Shown: positions 1-8,003 of the stretch, in pieces | How the letters are laid out: every line of letters starts with the position of its first letter | Numbering within the stretch: position 1 is the stretch's first letter | Origin: Propionibacterium sp. | GTDB taxonomy: Bacteria; Actinomycetota; Actinomycetes; Propionibacteriales; Propionibacteriaceae | DNA: 24,808 bases | Assembly (NCBI GenBank): GCA_022837595.1 | Contig: JALHFX010000003.1 | Location: forward strand, 1,443 to 26,250 | Direction: 5' to 3' | The notes under the pieces: model-generated | The model's input: the letters and a program-made list of their open reading frames with translations, nothing else | Databases searched by the model: none | Told to the model about the DNA's origin: nothing | Made by a program: the position numbers and the translations under genes

Positions 1-239
1 GTAGCCACTCCAACGCCGTCCTCGCGGTAAAGCGCTACGACGAAGTCGATGTCCTCCTCGGTGGCGTCCTCGTAATCGTCATACTCGTCGTCTTCGTCCT
101 CGTCGTCGTCGAGTTCGTCATAATCGTCGGGGACGATGCCGTCATCCGGATCGGAATCACGGATATCGAATTCCTCGCCCAGTCCTTCGCCCAGATCTTC
201 GGGCACACCGTCTACGAACTGCTCGTCAGCAGCACTCAT
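1..239 (-). CDS. Acidic tRNA adenosine deaminase-associated protein, N-terminal part
   Basis: This is the first 79 codons of a minus-strand gene that runs off the left edge. It starts at ATG 239 with a GAGGAG-type ribosome binding site just upstream. The visible protein begins MSAADEQFVDG. It then has a very acidic stretch (about residues 37-60, almost all Asp, Glu and Tyr) and enters a folded part reading DIDFVVALYREDGVGVA. An acidic N-terminus followed by an F-V-V-A-x-Y-R-E-D-G segment is what I associate with the actinobacterial family called tRNA adenosine deaminase-associated protein, which usually sits just before tadA. That assignment rests on memory of the family. Its own function is not established. 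The neighbouring divergent upp gene fits the usual actinobacterial order; tadA would be expected beyond the left edge. Confidence 0.6.
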   Translation of the reverse strand, partial: MSAADEQFVDGVPEDLGEGLGEEFDIRDSDPDDGIVPDDYDELDDDEDEDDEYDDYEDATEEDIDFVVALYREDGVGVA

Positions 240-367
240 ATCCTGGCTCCTCATCCTTACCGGGCGTACATCCACCATCGTGTCAGATGCGCGCCCTGGC
301 TGAAAGCCCGGGGGCAATTTGGCACCCGCTGCCCGACACAACGCTCGGCTGTGCAAAGGTAAGTCAC

Positions 368-1012
368 GTGGATCTCAAGGTACTCGACCACCCACTGGTG
401 GCGCATAAGCTGACCTGCCTGCGCGATATCAATACCAACAGCCCGACTTTCCGCGATCTCACCGACGAGTTGGTGATGCTGTTGGCATACGAGGCCACCC
501 GCAATGTTCGGGTCCAGCCGATCAAGATCGAAACTCCGGTGGTCGCAGATGCCCCGGGCGTCACCCTGGCCGATCCCAGGCCTCTCGTGGTCCCCATCCT
601 TCGGGCGGGCCTCGGCATGTTGAGCGGCATGTCGCGGCTGATGCCGACGGCCGAGGTCGGCTTCGTCGGCATGGTGCGCGACGAAAAGACCCTGAAGCCT
701 TTCACTTATGCCGAGCGGCTACCCCACGATCTGTCCGGACGCCAGTGCTTCGTGCTCGACCCGATGCTGGCCACCGGAGGTTCGTTGAGCGGCTGCGTCG
801 AATTCCTCGCCGACCGTGACGCGCGTGATGTCACCTGCATCTGTCTGCTCGCTGCGCCAGAGGGCGTCGAGAGGTTCCGTGCGCTGGTTGATGGGCTGAG
901 CATCAACACGACCTTGGTCGTTGCAGCCGTCGACGACCATCTCAACGAGCACGGCTACATCGTCCCTGGCCTCGGAGACGCCGGAGACCGCCTATACGGA
1001 GTCGTCGACTGA
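368..1012 (+). CDS. upp: Uracil phosphoribosyltransferase
   Basis: This enzyme salvages uracil: uracil plus PRPP gives UMP and pyrophosphate in the cytoplasm. The protein is 214 residues from the GTG at 368, close to the usual 208-212. The N-terminus VDLKVLDHPLVAHKLT matches the family start. The PRPP-binding loop LDPMLATGGS lies at about residues 130-139, and the uracil-binding C-terminus YIVPGLGDAGDRLYG is intact. The reading frame stays open back to 287, but that extra 27-residue stretch has no counterpart in the family, and an AAAGGT ribosome binding site (355-360) precedes GTG 368, so I chose 368. The gene is divergent from the acidic protein on its left and convergent with the coiled-coil gene on its right, only 12 nt away. 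It appears to be a single-gene unit. Confidence 0.95.
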   Translation: MDLKVLDHPLVAHKLTCLRDINTNSPTFRDLTDELVMLLAYEATRNVRVQPIKIETPVVADAPGVTLADPRPLVVPILRAGLGMLSGMSRLMPTAEVGFVGMVRDEKTLKPFTYAERLPHDLSGRQCFVLDPMLATGGSLSGCVEFLADRDARDVTCICLLAAPEGVERFRALVDGLSINTTLVVAAVDDHLNEHGYIVPGLGDAGDRLYGVVD

Positions 1013-1024
1013 CCTCAGCGGTGT

Positions 1025-2077
1025 TTATTCGGCCGTGCCAGCGTTCTTCCCAGCCGCTTCACCGGTCTTCTCAACGCCATCGGCGACTGCCCGATTCTCT
1101 GCCTGGGCAGCCCATTCCTGCGCTGTGGGTGGGTTGATCGGATCGATGAATTGCTGTTGTGCGCCGCCCAACGTAGCCAACATCTGACGAACATTCGCCA
1201 GTTGTGCGGTGATCGAATCGCGGCGCGCTGTCGCAGCCGCCAGTTCCCGCTCAGAGTTCTGGCGAATACCCTCTGCGCGCTGCTTGGCCTCTGCCAACAG
1301 TGCACTCGCCTTGTTCTGCGCATCCCGGACGATTTGCTCCGACTGCTCGCGTGCAGCAGCGGAGACCTGCTCGGCAGCCGCACGAGCGTCGTTCAATTTC
1401 TCGGTGGCCAGCTCCACTTCGGCAGTCTTCGTTTCCAACGCCGAGTTCAACTCGTTCATCGCCTCCGAGCGCCGCTGGGCGAGTGTCTGCTCGAAATCAG
1501 CTGCCGCAGCGGCGGCCTGGGCGCGCTGTGCCTCGTGGATAGCCTCGGCCTCTTCCAGCCGGGCGGTCGCCTCGCCAGCAGCCGATTCACGTAAATGGTC
1601 GGCCTGCTGCTTAGCGTCTTCCACCGCCCGGGCGGCCTCTGCTTCGGCAAGCGAATGCAATTCGGCTGCCTCACGTTCCGCGTTCGACACCAGTTCGACG
1701 GTCTGCCGCTTGGCATCGTTGAGCAACTGCTCAGCCTCAGTCTTGGCGTTGCTGCGCAGCTCATCGGCTTCTTCCTGAGCCAGCGTCAGGAGTTGACCGA
1801 TGCGGGTTCCCAGGTTTGCAAAACTCGGCGGCACCCCTTTGTCCCGCTCGTCGCGTGCCTCCTGCACCGCTTGCTCAAGCATCTCGATGCGCGCGGTGAG
1901 ATCGTCGTTGGTCTGGCGCAGTTTCGCATTCTCCACCGCCTGAACGGCATTTTCGTCGTGCGCACGACTGAGGTCCGACTGCAGTTGCTTGATGCCCGCG
2001 CTCAGCTGCGTGACCCTGCGATCAACCTCGCTGGGTTCGTACCCCTTGCGGACGATACGGAATGCGGCCTCCGGCAT
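1025..2077 (-). CDS. DivIVA-like alanine-rich coiled-coil protein (second of a tandem pair)
   Basis: The product is 350 residues. It starts with a short DivIVA-like N-terminus (FRIVRKGYEPSEVDRRV, residues 6-22). Nearly the whole body, to about residue 310, is a coiled coil rich in Ala, Glu, Gln and Arg, and the tail is disordered. DivIVA-type proteins mark curved membrane and cell poles and organise polar wall growth in actinobacteria; the long Ala/Glu rod also recalls the Scy/FilP cytoskeletal coiled coils. The coil ends in ARRDSITAQLANVRQML, which matches ARRDNIAAELGHLSGVI at the end of the upstream gene, so the two are probably paralogues. The start ATG at 2077 has a good AAGGAGA ribosome binding site that overlaps the stop of the upstream gene, with two bases between the reading frames. 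Co-transcription and translational coupling are therefore likely. The exact role is not known. Confidence 0.75.
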   Translation of the reverse strand: MPEAAFRIVRKGYEPSEVDRRVTQLSAGIKQLQSDLSRAHDENAVQAVENAKLRQTNDDLTARIEMLEQAVQEARDERDKGVPPSFANLGTRIGQLLTLAQEEADELRSNAKTEAEQLLNDAKRQTVELVSNAEREAAELHSLAEAEAARAVEDAKQQADHLRESAAGEATARLEEAEAIHEAQRAQAAAAAADFEQTLAQRRSEAMNELNSALETKTAEVELATEKLNDARAAAEQVSAAAREQSEQIVRDAQNKASALLAEAKQRAEGIRQNSERELAAATARRDSITAQLANVRQMLATLGGAQQQFIDPINPPTAQEWAAQAENRAVADGVEKTGEAAGKNAGTAE

Positions 2078-2079
2078 CT

Positions 2080-3519
2080 CTATTCTCCTTGGCTATCAGC
2101 GTTGCCCCGGTTCGCGGGCTCATGGTCATGGACGGTCGGTACTGGAACAGCGAGGGCCTCGATCACTCCTGACAGATGACCCAGTTCGGCGGCGATATTA
2201 TCGCGTCGTGCAGCCAGCCGGGAGACCTCGGCGCGGGCCTTCCACAGCATCTCATCGGCTTCACGGCGTACCCGATCGGCGTCATTACGAGCCTCGCGCA
2301 GTAGTTGAACCGCCTCGGCCCGGGTCTGGCTGGTCTGTTCGAAGGTCTCCTGACGCAGCTTGGTTAGGTCCGCATTCACGCGCTCGCGGATCCGCCGAGC
2401 GCTGGCGTCAGCCTCGGCTTTCTGAGCGGACGCCCGAGCCACCAGGCCTTCGGCTTCGCGGGCGGCTGCCTCGACACGGTCCTTGGCTGCTTCTTCGGCA
2501 TCTGCCAGCGTGCGGGCGGCATCCGCACGAGCCGCCCGCAAGGTGGCTTCGGCCTGGGACTGCAGCTCATCGCTACGTGCCTGAGCATCTCTGATCACGG
2601 TTCGCGCGCTGTGCGTCTGGCGGGCGATCAGAACCTGCAACTGTTGATGGACCCGCTTGCGGTGAGCTGCCGCCGCAATTCGGGTTTGCTCACTGGTCTG
2701 TTCGGCTTCCGCCTTCGCACCGGCCAGCAGCTCACCAATAGCCTGATTCGTCCAGTCGAGTTGCTGCTGGGCTTCGTCGGTTAGCCGCTCGTACTCGGCC
2801 TGGGCTTCCGCGCGGCGCTGGTCGGAATCTGCCTGACCAGCTTCGACGAGGGCTGCAGCCGCCGCCTTGGCCTCGGCCAGCTCCTGAGCAGCCTGCTCGC
2901 TGGTCTGGTGAGCTTCCTGCTGAGCCTCGGCGATAATGTGCTCAGCTTGCTCCCGCGCATCGGCAAGGGTGATTCGCCAACGGTCCTCAGACTCCGCTTG
3001 CTCGATAGCCAGCCGCTCGCTCGACTCCTGAATGTCCGCCGCGATCGACGCGCGAGCTGCTGCGAGTTCGTTCTCGCTCTGTTCACGTACCCGCGCTGCG
3101 TCAGCTTCGGTCTGCGCGATCAGACGAGCGGCCTTGTCGCGAGCAGCAGCAGCAATCTGGTCCGCCTCGGCCAGCGCCTCGGCCAGCGCTACATTCGCCT
3201 GCTGTTCAGCTGTCGCCGTGATCTCGTGCGCCTGGAGGAGCGCCTCATCCAGGCGGGCATCTGCGTCGACGCGGGCCTGATCCAAGACGCGCTCCGCCTC
3301 TTGGTTCAGGTCAGCGACGTGCTGATGTCGGCGCGCGATATCAGCGTGCATACGCTCGATATCGACATTTGCCGCATCGGCATCCTGCTTCTTCTGGATC
3401 GCGTACTGATCAGCCTCTCGGCGCACTTGGTCTGCGAAATCCTGGGCTACTTCCAGGATCTGGGAGGCACGACGAGCGATGTCACCATCAAGGGTGCCTC
3501 CGTCGTCCAGCTCAACCAT
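2080..3519 (-). CDS. Long alanine/glutamate-rich coiled-coil protein (first of a tandem pair)
   Basis: The product is 479 residues, almost wholly predicted coiled coil, with Ala recurring at three- and four-residue steps (for example AEAQAEYERLTDEAQQQ). There is no signal peptide, membrane segment or globular domain. The N-terminus MVELDDGGTLDGDIARRASQ lacks the clear Gly-Tyr DivIVA loop seen in the next gene. The C-terminal ARRDNIAAELGHLSGVI repeats that gene's end. The best guess is a cytoskeletal or scaffold protein of the Scy/FilP/DivIVA kind acting in polar growth or division. The start is ATG 3519; an in-frame TGA lies 18 bases upstream, so it cannot extend. The ribosome binding site is weak. 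It follows menB by 48 bases on the same strand and probably shares its transcript. Large open frames on the opposite strand are codon-bias shadows. Confidence 0.7.
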   Translation of the reverse strand: MVELDDGGTLDGDIARRASQILEVAQDFADQVRREADQYAIQKKQDADAANVDIERMHADIARRHQHVADLNQEAERVLDQARVDADARLDEALLQAHEITATAEQQANVALAEALAEADQIAAAARDKAARLIAQTEADAARVREQSENELAAARASIAADIQESSERLAIEQAESEDRWRITLADAREQAEHIIAEAQQEAHQTSEQAAQELAEAKAAAAALVEAGQADSDQRRAEAQAEYERLTDEAQQQLDWTNQAIGELLAGAKAEAEQTSEQTRIAAAAHRKRVHQQLQVLIARQTHSARTVIRDAQARSDELQSQAEATLRAARADAARTLADAEEAAKDRVEAAAREAEGLVARASAQKAEADASARRIRERVNADLTKLRQETFEQTSQTRAEAVQLLREARNDADRVRREADEMLWKARAEVSRLAARRDNIAAELGHLSGVIEALAVPVPTVHDHEPANRGNADSQGE

Positions 3520-3567
3520 GGGTCCATTCTGCCATCACGCATCGTCCACCGATCCATGCACGTTCAC

Positions 3568-4467
3568 TCAGTAGTAGTAGGGGTAATCGGCCCAGTCCGG
3601 CGGACGCTTATTCAGGAACGAATCTCGACCCTCCACAGCCTCATCGCTCATGTAAGCGAGCCTGGTGGCCTCTCCTGCAAAAAGTTGCTGGCCCATCAAT
3701 CCATCGTCGACCAGGTTGAAGGCGTACTTGAGCATGCGCTGTGCGGTCGGTGACTTGCCACAGATCTTCGCCGCCCACGCCAGACCTTCGTCCTCGAGTT
3801 GAGCATGCGGGACGACCTTATTCACCATGCCCATCCGATGGGCATCCTCGGCTGAATAGGTGTCGGCTAGGAAGAAGATCTCCCGAGCAAATTTCTGGCC
3901 GACTTGACGGGCCAGATAAGCCGACCCGTAGCCGCCGTCGAAGGATGCCACGTCTGCGTCGGTCTGTTTGAACTTCGCGTGTTCGTTGGATGCCAGGCTC
4001 AGATCACAGACCACATGCAGGCTATGACCGCCACCCGCAGCCCACCCGTTGACCAGCGCGATCACCGGTTTCGGCATGAACCGGATCAGCCGTTGTACCT
4101 CGAGGATGTGCAGCCTGCCGGCCCGAGCCTTGTCGATGCTGCTGGCATCCTCGCCGTCGGCGTACTGGTAGCCGGCCTTACCGCGGATGCGCTGGTCACC
4201 ACCACTACAGAATGCCCAGCCGCCGTCTTTGGGGCTCGGCCCGTTCCCGGTGAGCAGCACGCAGCCGATCTCCGCCGATTGGCGGGCATCTTCGAAGGCA
4301 AGTAACAATTCGTCCACGGTCTGTGGACGAAAAGCATTGCGCACCTCCGGACGATCGAAAGCAATTCGCACCGCGGGAACATCCTTTGCGCGGTGATAGG
4401 TGATGTCGCTGAAATTGAACCCGGGGATCGTGGTCCATAGGTCGGGGTTGAACGGGTTGTCCGGCAT
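3568..4467 (-). CDS. menB: 1,4-dihydroxy-2-naphthoyl-CoA synthase
   Basis: MenB closes the second aromatic ring of menaquinone, turning O-succinylbenzoyl-CoA into 1,4-dihydroxy-2-naphthoyl-CoA in the cytoplasm. The 299-residue protein is a crotonase-fold enzyme with clear MenB marks. These are FCSGGDQRIRG (about residues 87-96), the oxyanion-hole segment NGWAAGGGHSL (140-150), the active-site stretch TDADVASFDGGYGSAYLAR (169-187) and a Tyr-rich C-terminus (YPYYY). Length and motifs match actinobacterial MenB. An in-frame TAG ends 9 bases before ATG 4467, so that is the earliest start. No good ribosome binding site is visible; with the upstream gene ending 22 bases away, translation may be coupled to it. 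No other men gene is in the window, so the gene stands apart from the rest of its pathway here. Confidence 0.95.
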   Translation of the reverse strand: MPDNPFNPDLWTTIPGFNFSDITYHRAKDVPAVRIAFDRPEVRNAFRPQTVDELLLAFEDARQSAEIGCVLLTGNGPSPKDGGWAFCSGGDQRIRGKAGYQYADGEDASSIDKARAGRLHILEVQRLIRFMPKPVIALVNGWAAGGGHSLHVVCDLSLASNEHAKFKQTDADVASFDGGYGSAYLARQVGQKFAREIFFLADTYSAEDAHRMGMVNKVVPHAQLEDEGLAWAAKICGKSPTAQRMLKYAFNLVDDGLMGQQLFAGEATRLAYMSDEAVEGRDSFLNKRPPDWADYPYYY

Positions 4468-4489
4468 AGCGCCAAACTAGCGCACAGCT

Positions 4490-5530
4490 TCACCTGCTGG
4501 TTGCGTCCTCAACCTCGCCCACGAGTTCTTCGATCAGGTCTTCCAAGAAGAGCACACCGATGGTCGTACCGTCTGTCGCGCGCACCCGCGCGAGATGCGC
4601 GTGCTGGGCGCGGACGATGGCAAATGCATCATCTAGATCCGCACCGAACTCGACCACCGGGAGCTCGCGGAACCTCTCGAGCGGGACCGGTTCATCGAGT
4701 ACGGCACCCGCGGCGAGATCTATCACATCCTTGATATGCAGATAGCGCGTCGGTGAATCGCCTTCGTCCTCGACGAGGTAGCGGGAATAACCGCTTTCGG
4801 CGACGACTCTGCGGACGTCGCGCGGTGTGGGTTTGGCCGGTAGACGGACCAATTCACCCAACGGGACGGTGATCGCGTCCACCTGTTTCGCGGTGAACTC
4901 CAGCGCTGCGGACAATGTGCCGCCTTCGTCCACGAGGGTGCCTTCGCGCGTCGATTCGTCGACGATGACAGCGACCTGGTCGAGAGTGAATGCACTTTCA
5001 GCTTCGTCTTTCGGCTCGATTCCGAAGAGCTTCACGAAATGGTTCGCCGTCCAGTTCAGTACAGCGATAAGCGGTGTGACGATCCGCGAGACGGCAACCA
5101 GCGGCGGCACGAGTATCAACGCTGCACGATCTGGCATCGAGAATGCCAGATTCTTCGGAACCATCTCGCCGAAGATGACGTGCAAGAAGGTGACCAGCAC
5201 CAACGCGACCGCGAAACCGATACCGGTCACCATCCGGGGGCTCAGCTCAGTCCAGCCGAGCGCGGCGACCACCAGGTGATGGATCGCTGGTTCGGAGACA
5301 TTGAGAATCACCAGCGAACAGATCGTGATGCCGAGTTGGGTGGCCGCCAACATGCTGGTGGCGTGTCCCATCGCCCACAGGGTCGTCTTCGCTGCCTTGT
5401 CGCCTGCAGCAGCCCGGGGCTCGATCTGGGAGCGGCGCGCCGAGATCACGGCAAATTCTGCGCCGACGAAGAAGGCATTAACAGCCAACAGCACGACCAA
5501 GGAGACCAACCCGGGCAGGTATTCATTCAT
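4490..5530 (-). CDS. CNNM/CBS-domain membrane protein, short form
   Basis: This 346-residue protein belongs to the CNNM/CorC (hemolysin-like) family, whose members are linked to magnesium or other cation efflux. Membrane segments lie at about residues 5-27, 60-80, 98-120 and 130-155 and form the DUF21/CNNM domain. It carries the family mark FGEMVPKN (about 118-125). A CBS-domain pair follows (about 190-335). It ends directly after the second CBS domain (ELVGEVEDATSR) and so lacks the C-terminal CorC/HlyC transporter-associated domain of its upstream neighbour. Its start overlaps the end of that neighbour by 8 bases, which implies translational coupling. The two proteins may work as a pair or heteromer; that is inference. 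Substrate and direction of transport cannot be read from sequence. Confidence 0.88.
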   Translation of the reverse strand: MNEYLPGLVSLVVLLAVNAFFVGAEFAVISARRSQIEPRAAAGDKAAKTTLWAMGHATSMLAATQLGITICSLVILNVSEPAIHHLVVAALGWTELSPRMVTGIGFAVALVLVTFLHVIFGEMVPKNLAFSMPDRAALILVPPLVAVSRIVTPLIAVLNWTANHFVKLFGIEPKDEAESAFTLDQVAVIVDESTREGTLVDEGGTLSAALEFTAKQVDAITVPLGELVRLPAKPTPRDVRRVVAESGYSRYLVEDEGDSPTRYLHIKDVIDLAAGAVLDEPVPLERFRELPVVEFGADLDDAFAIVRAQHAHLARVRATDGTTIGVLFLEDLIEELVGEVEDATSR

Positions 5531-6878
5531 CGGCGCGAGCCTCCTGTCGCTCGACCCTCAGGCGTCTCAACGCTGGATCGCCGTCGGGATCGGTTGGGAG
5601 ATATCGCAATTCAGCGATGCGGACCCCGCGGAGTCTTTCGACCTGCAGGCGACCGTGCGCGACCTCGACTTCCTCGCCGAGTTCGGGGATGTGGCCGAGC
5701 CGATCCAAGACGAACCCCGCGACGGTCTCGTAAGCACTGTCGTCGGGAACCTCGATGGACGCGCGCTCCCATAACTCGTCCGGACGCAATGCCGCGGAGA
5801 AGACGATCGAGTTGGCTTCAACGCGGATATCGTCCGACTGGGGATCATGTTCATCACTGACCTCGCCGAGGATCTCCTCGACCACATCTTCTAGGGTCAC
5901 GATGCCGGCGGTGCCACCGTATTCGTCCAGCACAACTGCCAGCTGATAACCGCTACTGCGCAACAGATCGAGGGCCAGCCGTACCCCGATCGTGTCAGGA
6001 ATCCAGACCGGCTCGACCATCAGATCCCGCACGCAGACGTCACTCCGGTCGTCGAAATCGAGGGCATAGGCAGACTTGAGATGGACGATCCCCAACAGAT
6101 CATCGACGTTGTCACCCAGCACCGGGAATCGCGAGTGACCGGTGGCCACGGCTAGCGCGATCACGTCTGCAGCCGTCGCTTCCGCTGGCACCGAAGTCAT
6201 CGCCACGCGCGGAGTCATCACCTCGTTAACCGTGCGGCTAGGGAAGACGAGCGTGTGATTGAGCATTTCCGCATCGCGGGGGTCAAGTGTTCCCTCAAGC
6301 GCCGAGCGACGGATCAGAAAGCTGAGTTCCTCCGCGGTGCGTGCACCAGAAAGCTCTTCGCGCGGCTCGACACCGAAGGCTCGGACGACTCGGTTCGAGA
6401 AACCGTTGAGCAGCAGTACCACCGGTTTGAAGACGAATGTGAAGGCCGTTTGAAAGCCGATGACGAGTTTCGCGGTGCGTAACGGCACGGCCAATGCGAA
6501 GTTCTTCGGGACCAGTTCACCGAAGATCATCGAGAACAACGTCGCCAGGAAGACCGCCAAGAACGAACCGACCCATGAATTCCAGGCCGGCGGCAGACCA
6601 ATGGCCGCCAGCGGGGTCACCAGCAACGAGCTAATTGCCGGTTCGAAAGCATATCCTGCGAGCAGGGTCGTCAACGTGATACCCAGCTGCGCCGATGAGA
6701 GCTGCGTCGAGGTGACCTTCAGCGCCTCGATCGTCAACCCGAGCCGTGGTTCGCCACGTGCTCTGCGCTGCTCAAGATCTGCGCGATCCAAGTTGACCAA
6801 GGCGAACTCCGAAGCTACGAAGATCCCGGTGCCGAAGGTGAGCAGCACTCCGGCGACGAGGCCCCAGATCTGGGTCAT
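5523..6878 (-). CDS. CNNM/CBS/CorC-domain membrane protein, full-length form
   Basis: The product is 451 residues with the full architecture of hemolysin-family (CNNM/CorC) proteins. The N-terminal DUF21 membrane domain (about residues 1-160) contains FGELVPKNFA. The CBS pair (about 205-335) includes MTPRVAM and the conserved DEYGGTAGIVTLEDVVEEI. The C-terminal CorC/HlyC domain (about 350-440) carries YETVAGFVLDRLGHIPELGEEV. These proteins are usually implicated in magnesium or cobalt homeostasis, with the CBS pair sensing nucleotide. It is the first gene of a five-gene minus-strand run that continues through its short paralogue, menB and two coiled-coil genes. It is divergent from aroE, with 166 bases between the two starts. 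The start ATG 6878 has only a weak ribosome binding site (GGGTGA). Confidence 0.9.
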   Translation of the reverse strand: MTQIWGLVAGVLLTFGTGIFVASEFALVNLDRADLEQRRARGEPRLGLTIEALKVTSTQLSSAQLGITLTTLLAGYAFEPAISSLLVTPLAAIGLPPAWNSWVGSFLAVFLATLFSMIFGELVPKNFALAVPLRTAKLVIGFQTAFTFVFKPVVLLLNGFSNRVVRAFGVEPREELSGARTAEELSFLIRRSALEGTLDPRDAEMLNHTLVFPSRTVNEVMTPRVAMTSVPAEATAADVIALAVATGHSRFPVLGDNVDDLLGIVHLKSAYALDFDDRSDVCVRDLMVEPVWIPDTIGVRLALDLLRSSGYQLAVVLDEYGGTAGIVTLEDVVEEILGEVSDEHDPQSDDIRVEANSIVFSAALRPDELWERASIEVPDDSAYETVAGFVLDRLGHIPELGEEVEVAHGRLQVERLRGVRIAELRYLPTDPDGDPALRRLRVERQEARADE

Positions 6879-7044
6879 CGTTGTTCACCCAGCGTCGGCG
6901 CTCCGGCCGGGTTGAGCCACCGACCACGCCCAGGAGGTTCGCGCATGTCCACTACGGTAGCGGCCCGATCTCGGGCTCGGGTAGCGTGAAACTGCAGGTC
7001 CCATAAATGGCGCGGCCTGCCTTCCTGCGGACGAGGAGTCACTT

Positions 7045-7884
7045 ATGCGCCGATGCGCCGTGATCGGCAGTCCGATCGCACATTCGCTGTCACCGTTACT
7101 GCATCGCACTGCCTACACCGAACTGGGTATCGCCGATCAGTTCAGCTACGACGCGTTCGATGTGACTCCGGAGGCACTCGGCGATTTCATCGCAGGATTG
7201 GGGCCCGAGTGGGTGGGACTATCGGTGACCGCTCCCAACAAGCAGGCCCTTCTGTCTTACGGATCCCCTGACCCTATTGCTGAAGCCCTACGTTCAGGCA
7301 ACACCATCATCTTCGGGTCAGGTGGTGCCCCGAACCTGATTTTTAACACCGATGTCACCGGACTGCTCGCCGCTCTCACCCGTGTTGGCGTGCACTCGGC
7401 CTCGACCGCCGTGTTGATCGGGAACGGAGCAACAGCACGCAGCGCGTTCTGGGCGTTGGGAAAGCTGGGCGTTCGGCAGGCTGTGGTTTGCGCGCGCAGC
7501 ACCGAGCGTGCGCATGCGAGCCTGGACGATGTCGCCGCCATGGCCGGTATCGAGTTCTCGGTGCAGCCCTACGGTGAACCTGCCGAACTCCCGGCGACCT
7601 GGGGCGAACGCGCCGATCTCTTGGTCTCGACGGTGCCGGTCGAACTCTCCGACGATCTTGCGGCCAGGTTCGTTGCGCAAACACAAACCGTGTTCGAGGT
7701 CGTCTACAACAACTACCCGTCAGCCTTCGACCGAGCCGCCCGCGCAGCGGGTGTCACCTCCTTGGACGGTCTCGATTTGCTGGTCAGCCAGGCAATCGAT
7801 CAGATCCGGTTGATGACCGGCAGGCACGCCGATCCTGCACCGCTGCTCGCCGCCTGCCGTGCTGAGGTGCTGCGGCGGTGCTGA
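7045..7884 (+). CDS. aroE: Shikimate dehydrogenase
   Basis: AroE reduces 3-dehydroshikimate to shikimate with NADPH in the route to aromatic amino acids and chorismate. The 279-residue product shows the substrate site VIGSPIAHSLSP (residues 6-17), with the two serines that hold the carboxylate. The catalytic lysine is K66 in GLSVTAPNKQ and the catalytic aspartate D103 in FNTDVTGL; both positions sit where E. coli AroE has K65 and D102. The nucleotide-binding loop is GNGATARSA (127-135), a variant of the usual GAGGAAR, and the C-terminal DGLDLLVSQA matches the family. ATG 7045 is supported by a GAGGAG ribosome binding site about 7 bases upstream. It stands alone among aro genes here. Chorismate also feeds menaquinone, so nearby menB is a distant metabolic partner, not an operon partner. 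Confidence 0.93.
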   Translation: MRRCAVIGSPIAHSLSPLLHRTAYTELGIADQFSYDAFDVTPEALGDFIAGLGPEWVGLSVTAPNKQALLSYGSPDPIAEALRSGNTIIFGSGGAPNLIFNTDVTGLLAALTRVGVHSASTAVLIGNGATARSAFWALGKLGVRQAVVCARSTERAHASLDDVAAMAGIEFSVQPYGEPAELPATWGERADLLVSTVPVELSDDLAARFVAQTQTVFEVVYNNYPSAFDRAARAAGVTSLDGLDLLVSQAIDQIRLMTGRHADPAPLLAACRAEVLRRC

Positions 7885-7901
7885 GGAACGTCAGGCCTGA
7901 A

Positions 7902-7926
7902 TCCGCCGGTTTCCCGCTGCTGGGCG
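7902..7926. repeat. 25-nt dispersed repeat, copy 1
   Basis: This segment just after the aroE stop contains TTTCCCGCTGCTG. Over 25 nt it matches 22275-22299, downstream of malQ, with only two differences. A 10-base perfect palindrome, TCAGGCCTGA, lies just before it (7891-7900). Unlike the malQ copy, it is not enclosed in a long clean stem. It sits in the aroE 3' flank and may be a decayed terminator or an interspersed repeat. Confidence 0.5.
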
Positions 7927-8003
7927 TCCCCTGGCGTACACGCTGGATAGGTTTGACCTGGCGCGCAATACCCGTGCCCCTCGACAGGAAAGCATGAAAG
8001 TAC

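Noticed and set aside
287..367. N-terminal extension of upp
   Set aside because: The family starts at the VDLKVLDHPLV segment, and a ribosome binding site precedes GTG 368.
1100..3400. Repeated GCC/CTG-rich blocks that look like tandem repeats
   Set aside because: They are Ala/Glu/Gln codons of the coiled coils. Units vary in length and sequence, with no true DNA repeat or CRISPR-like spacing.
2908..3753. Plus-strand open frame of 281 codons opposite the long coiled-coil gene
   Set aside because: It mirrors the codon bias of an Ala/Glu-rich gene and crosses into menB. It has no family features, and the minus-strand frame is clearly the coding one.
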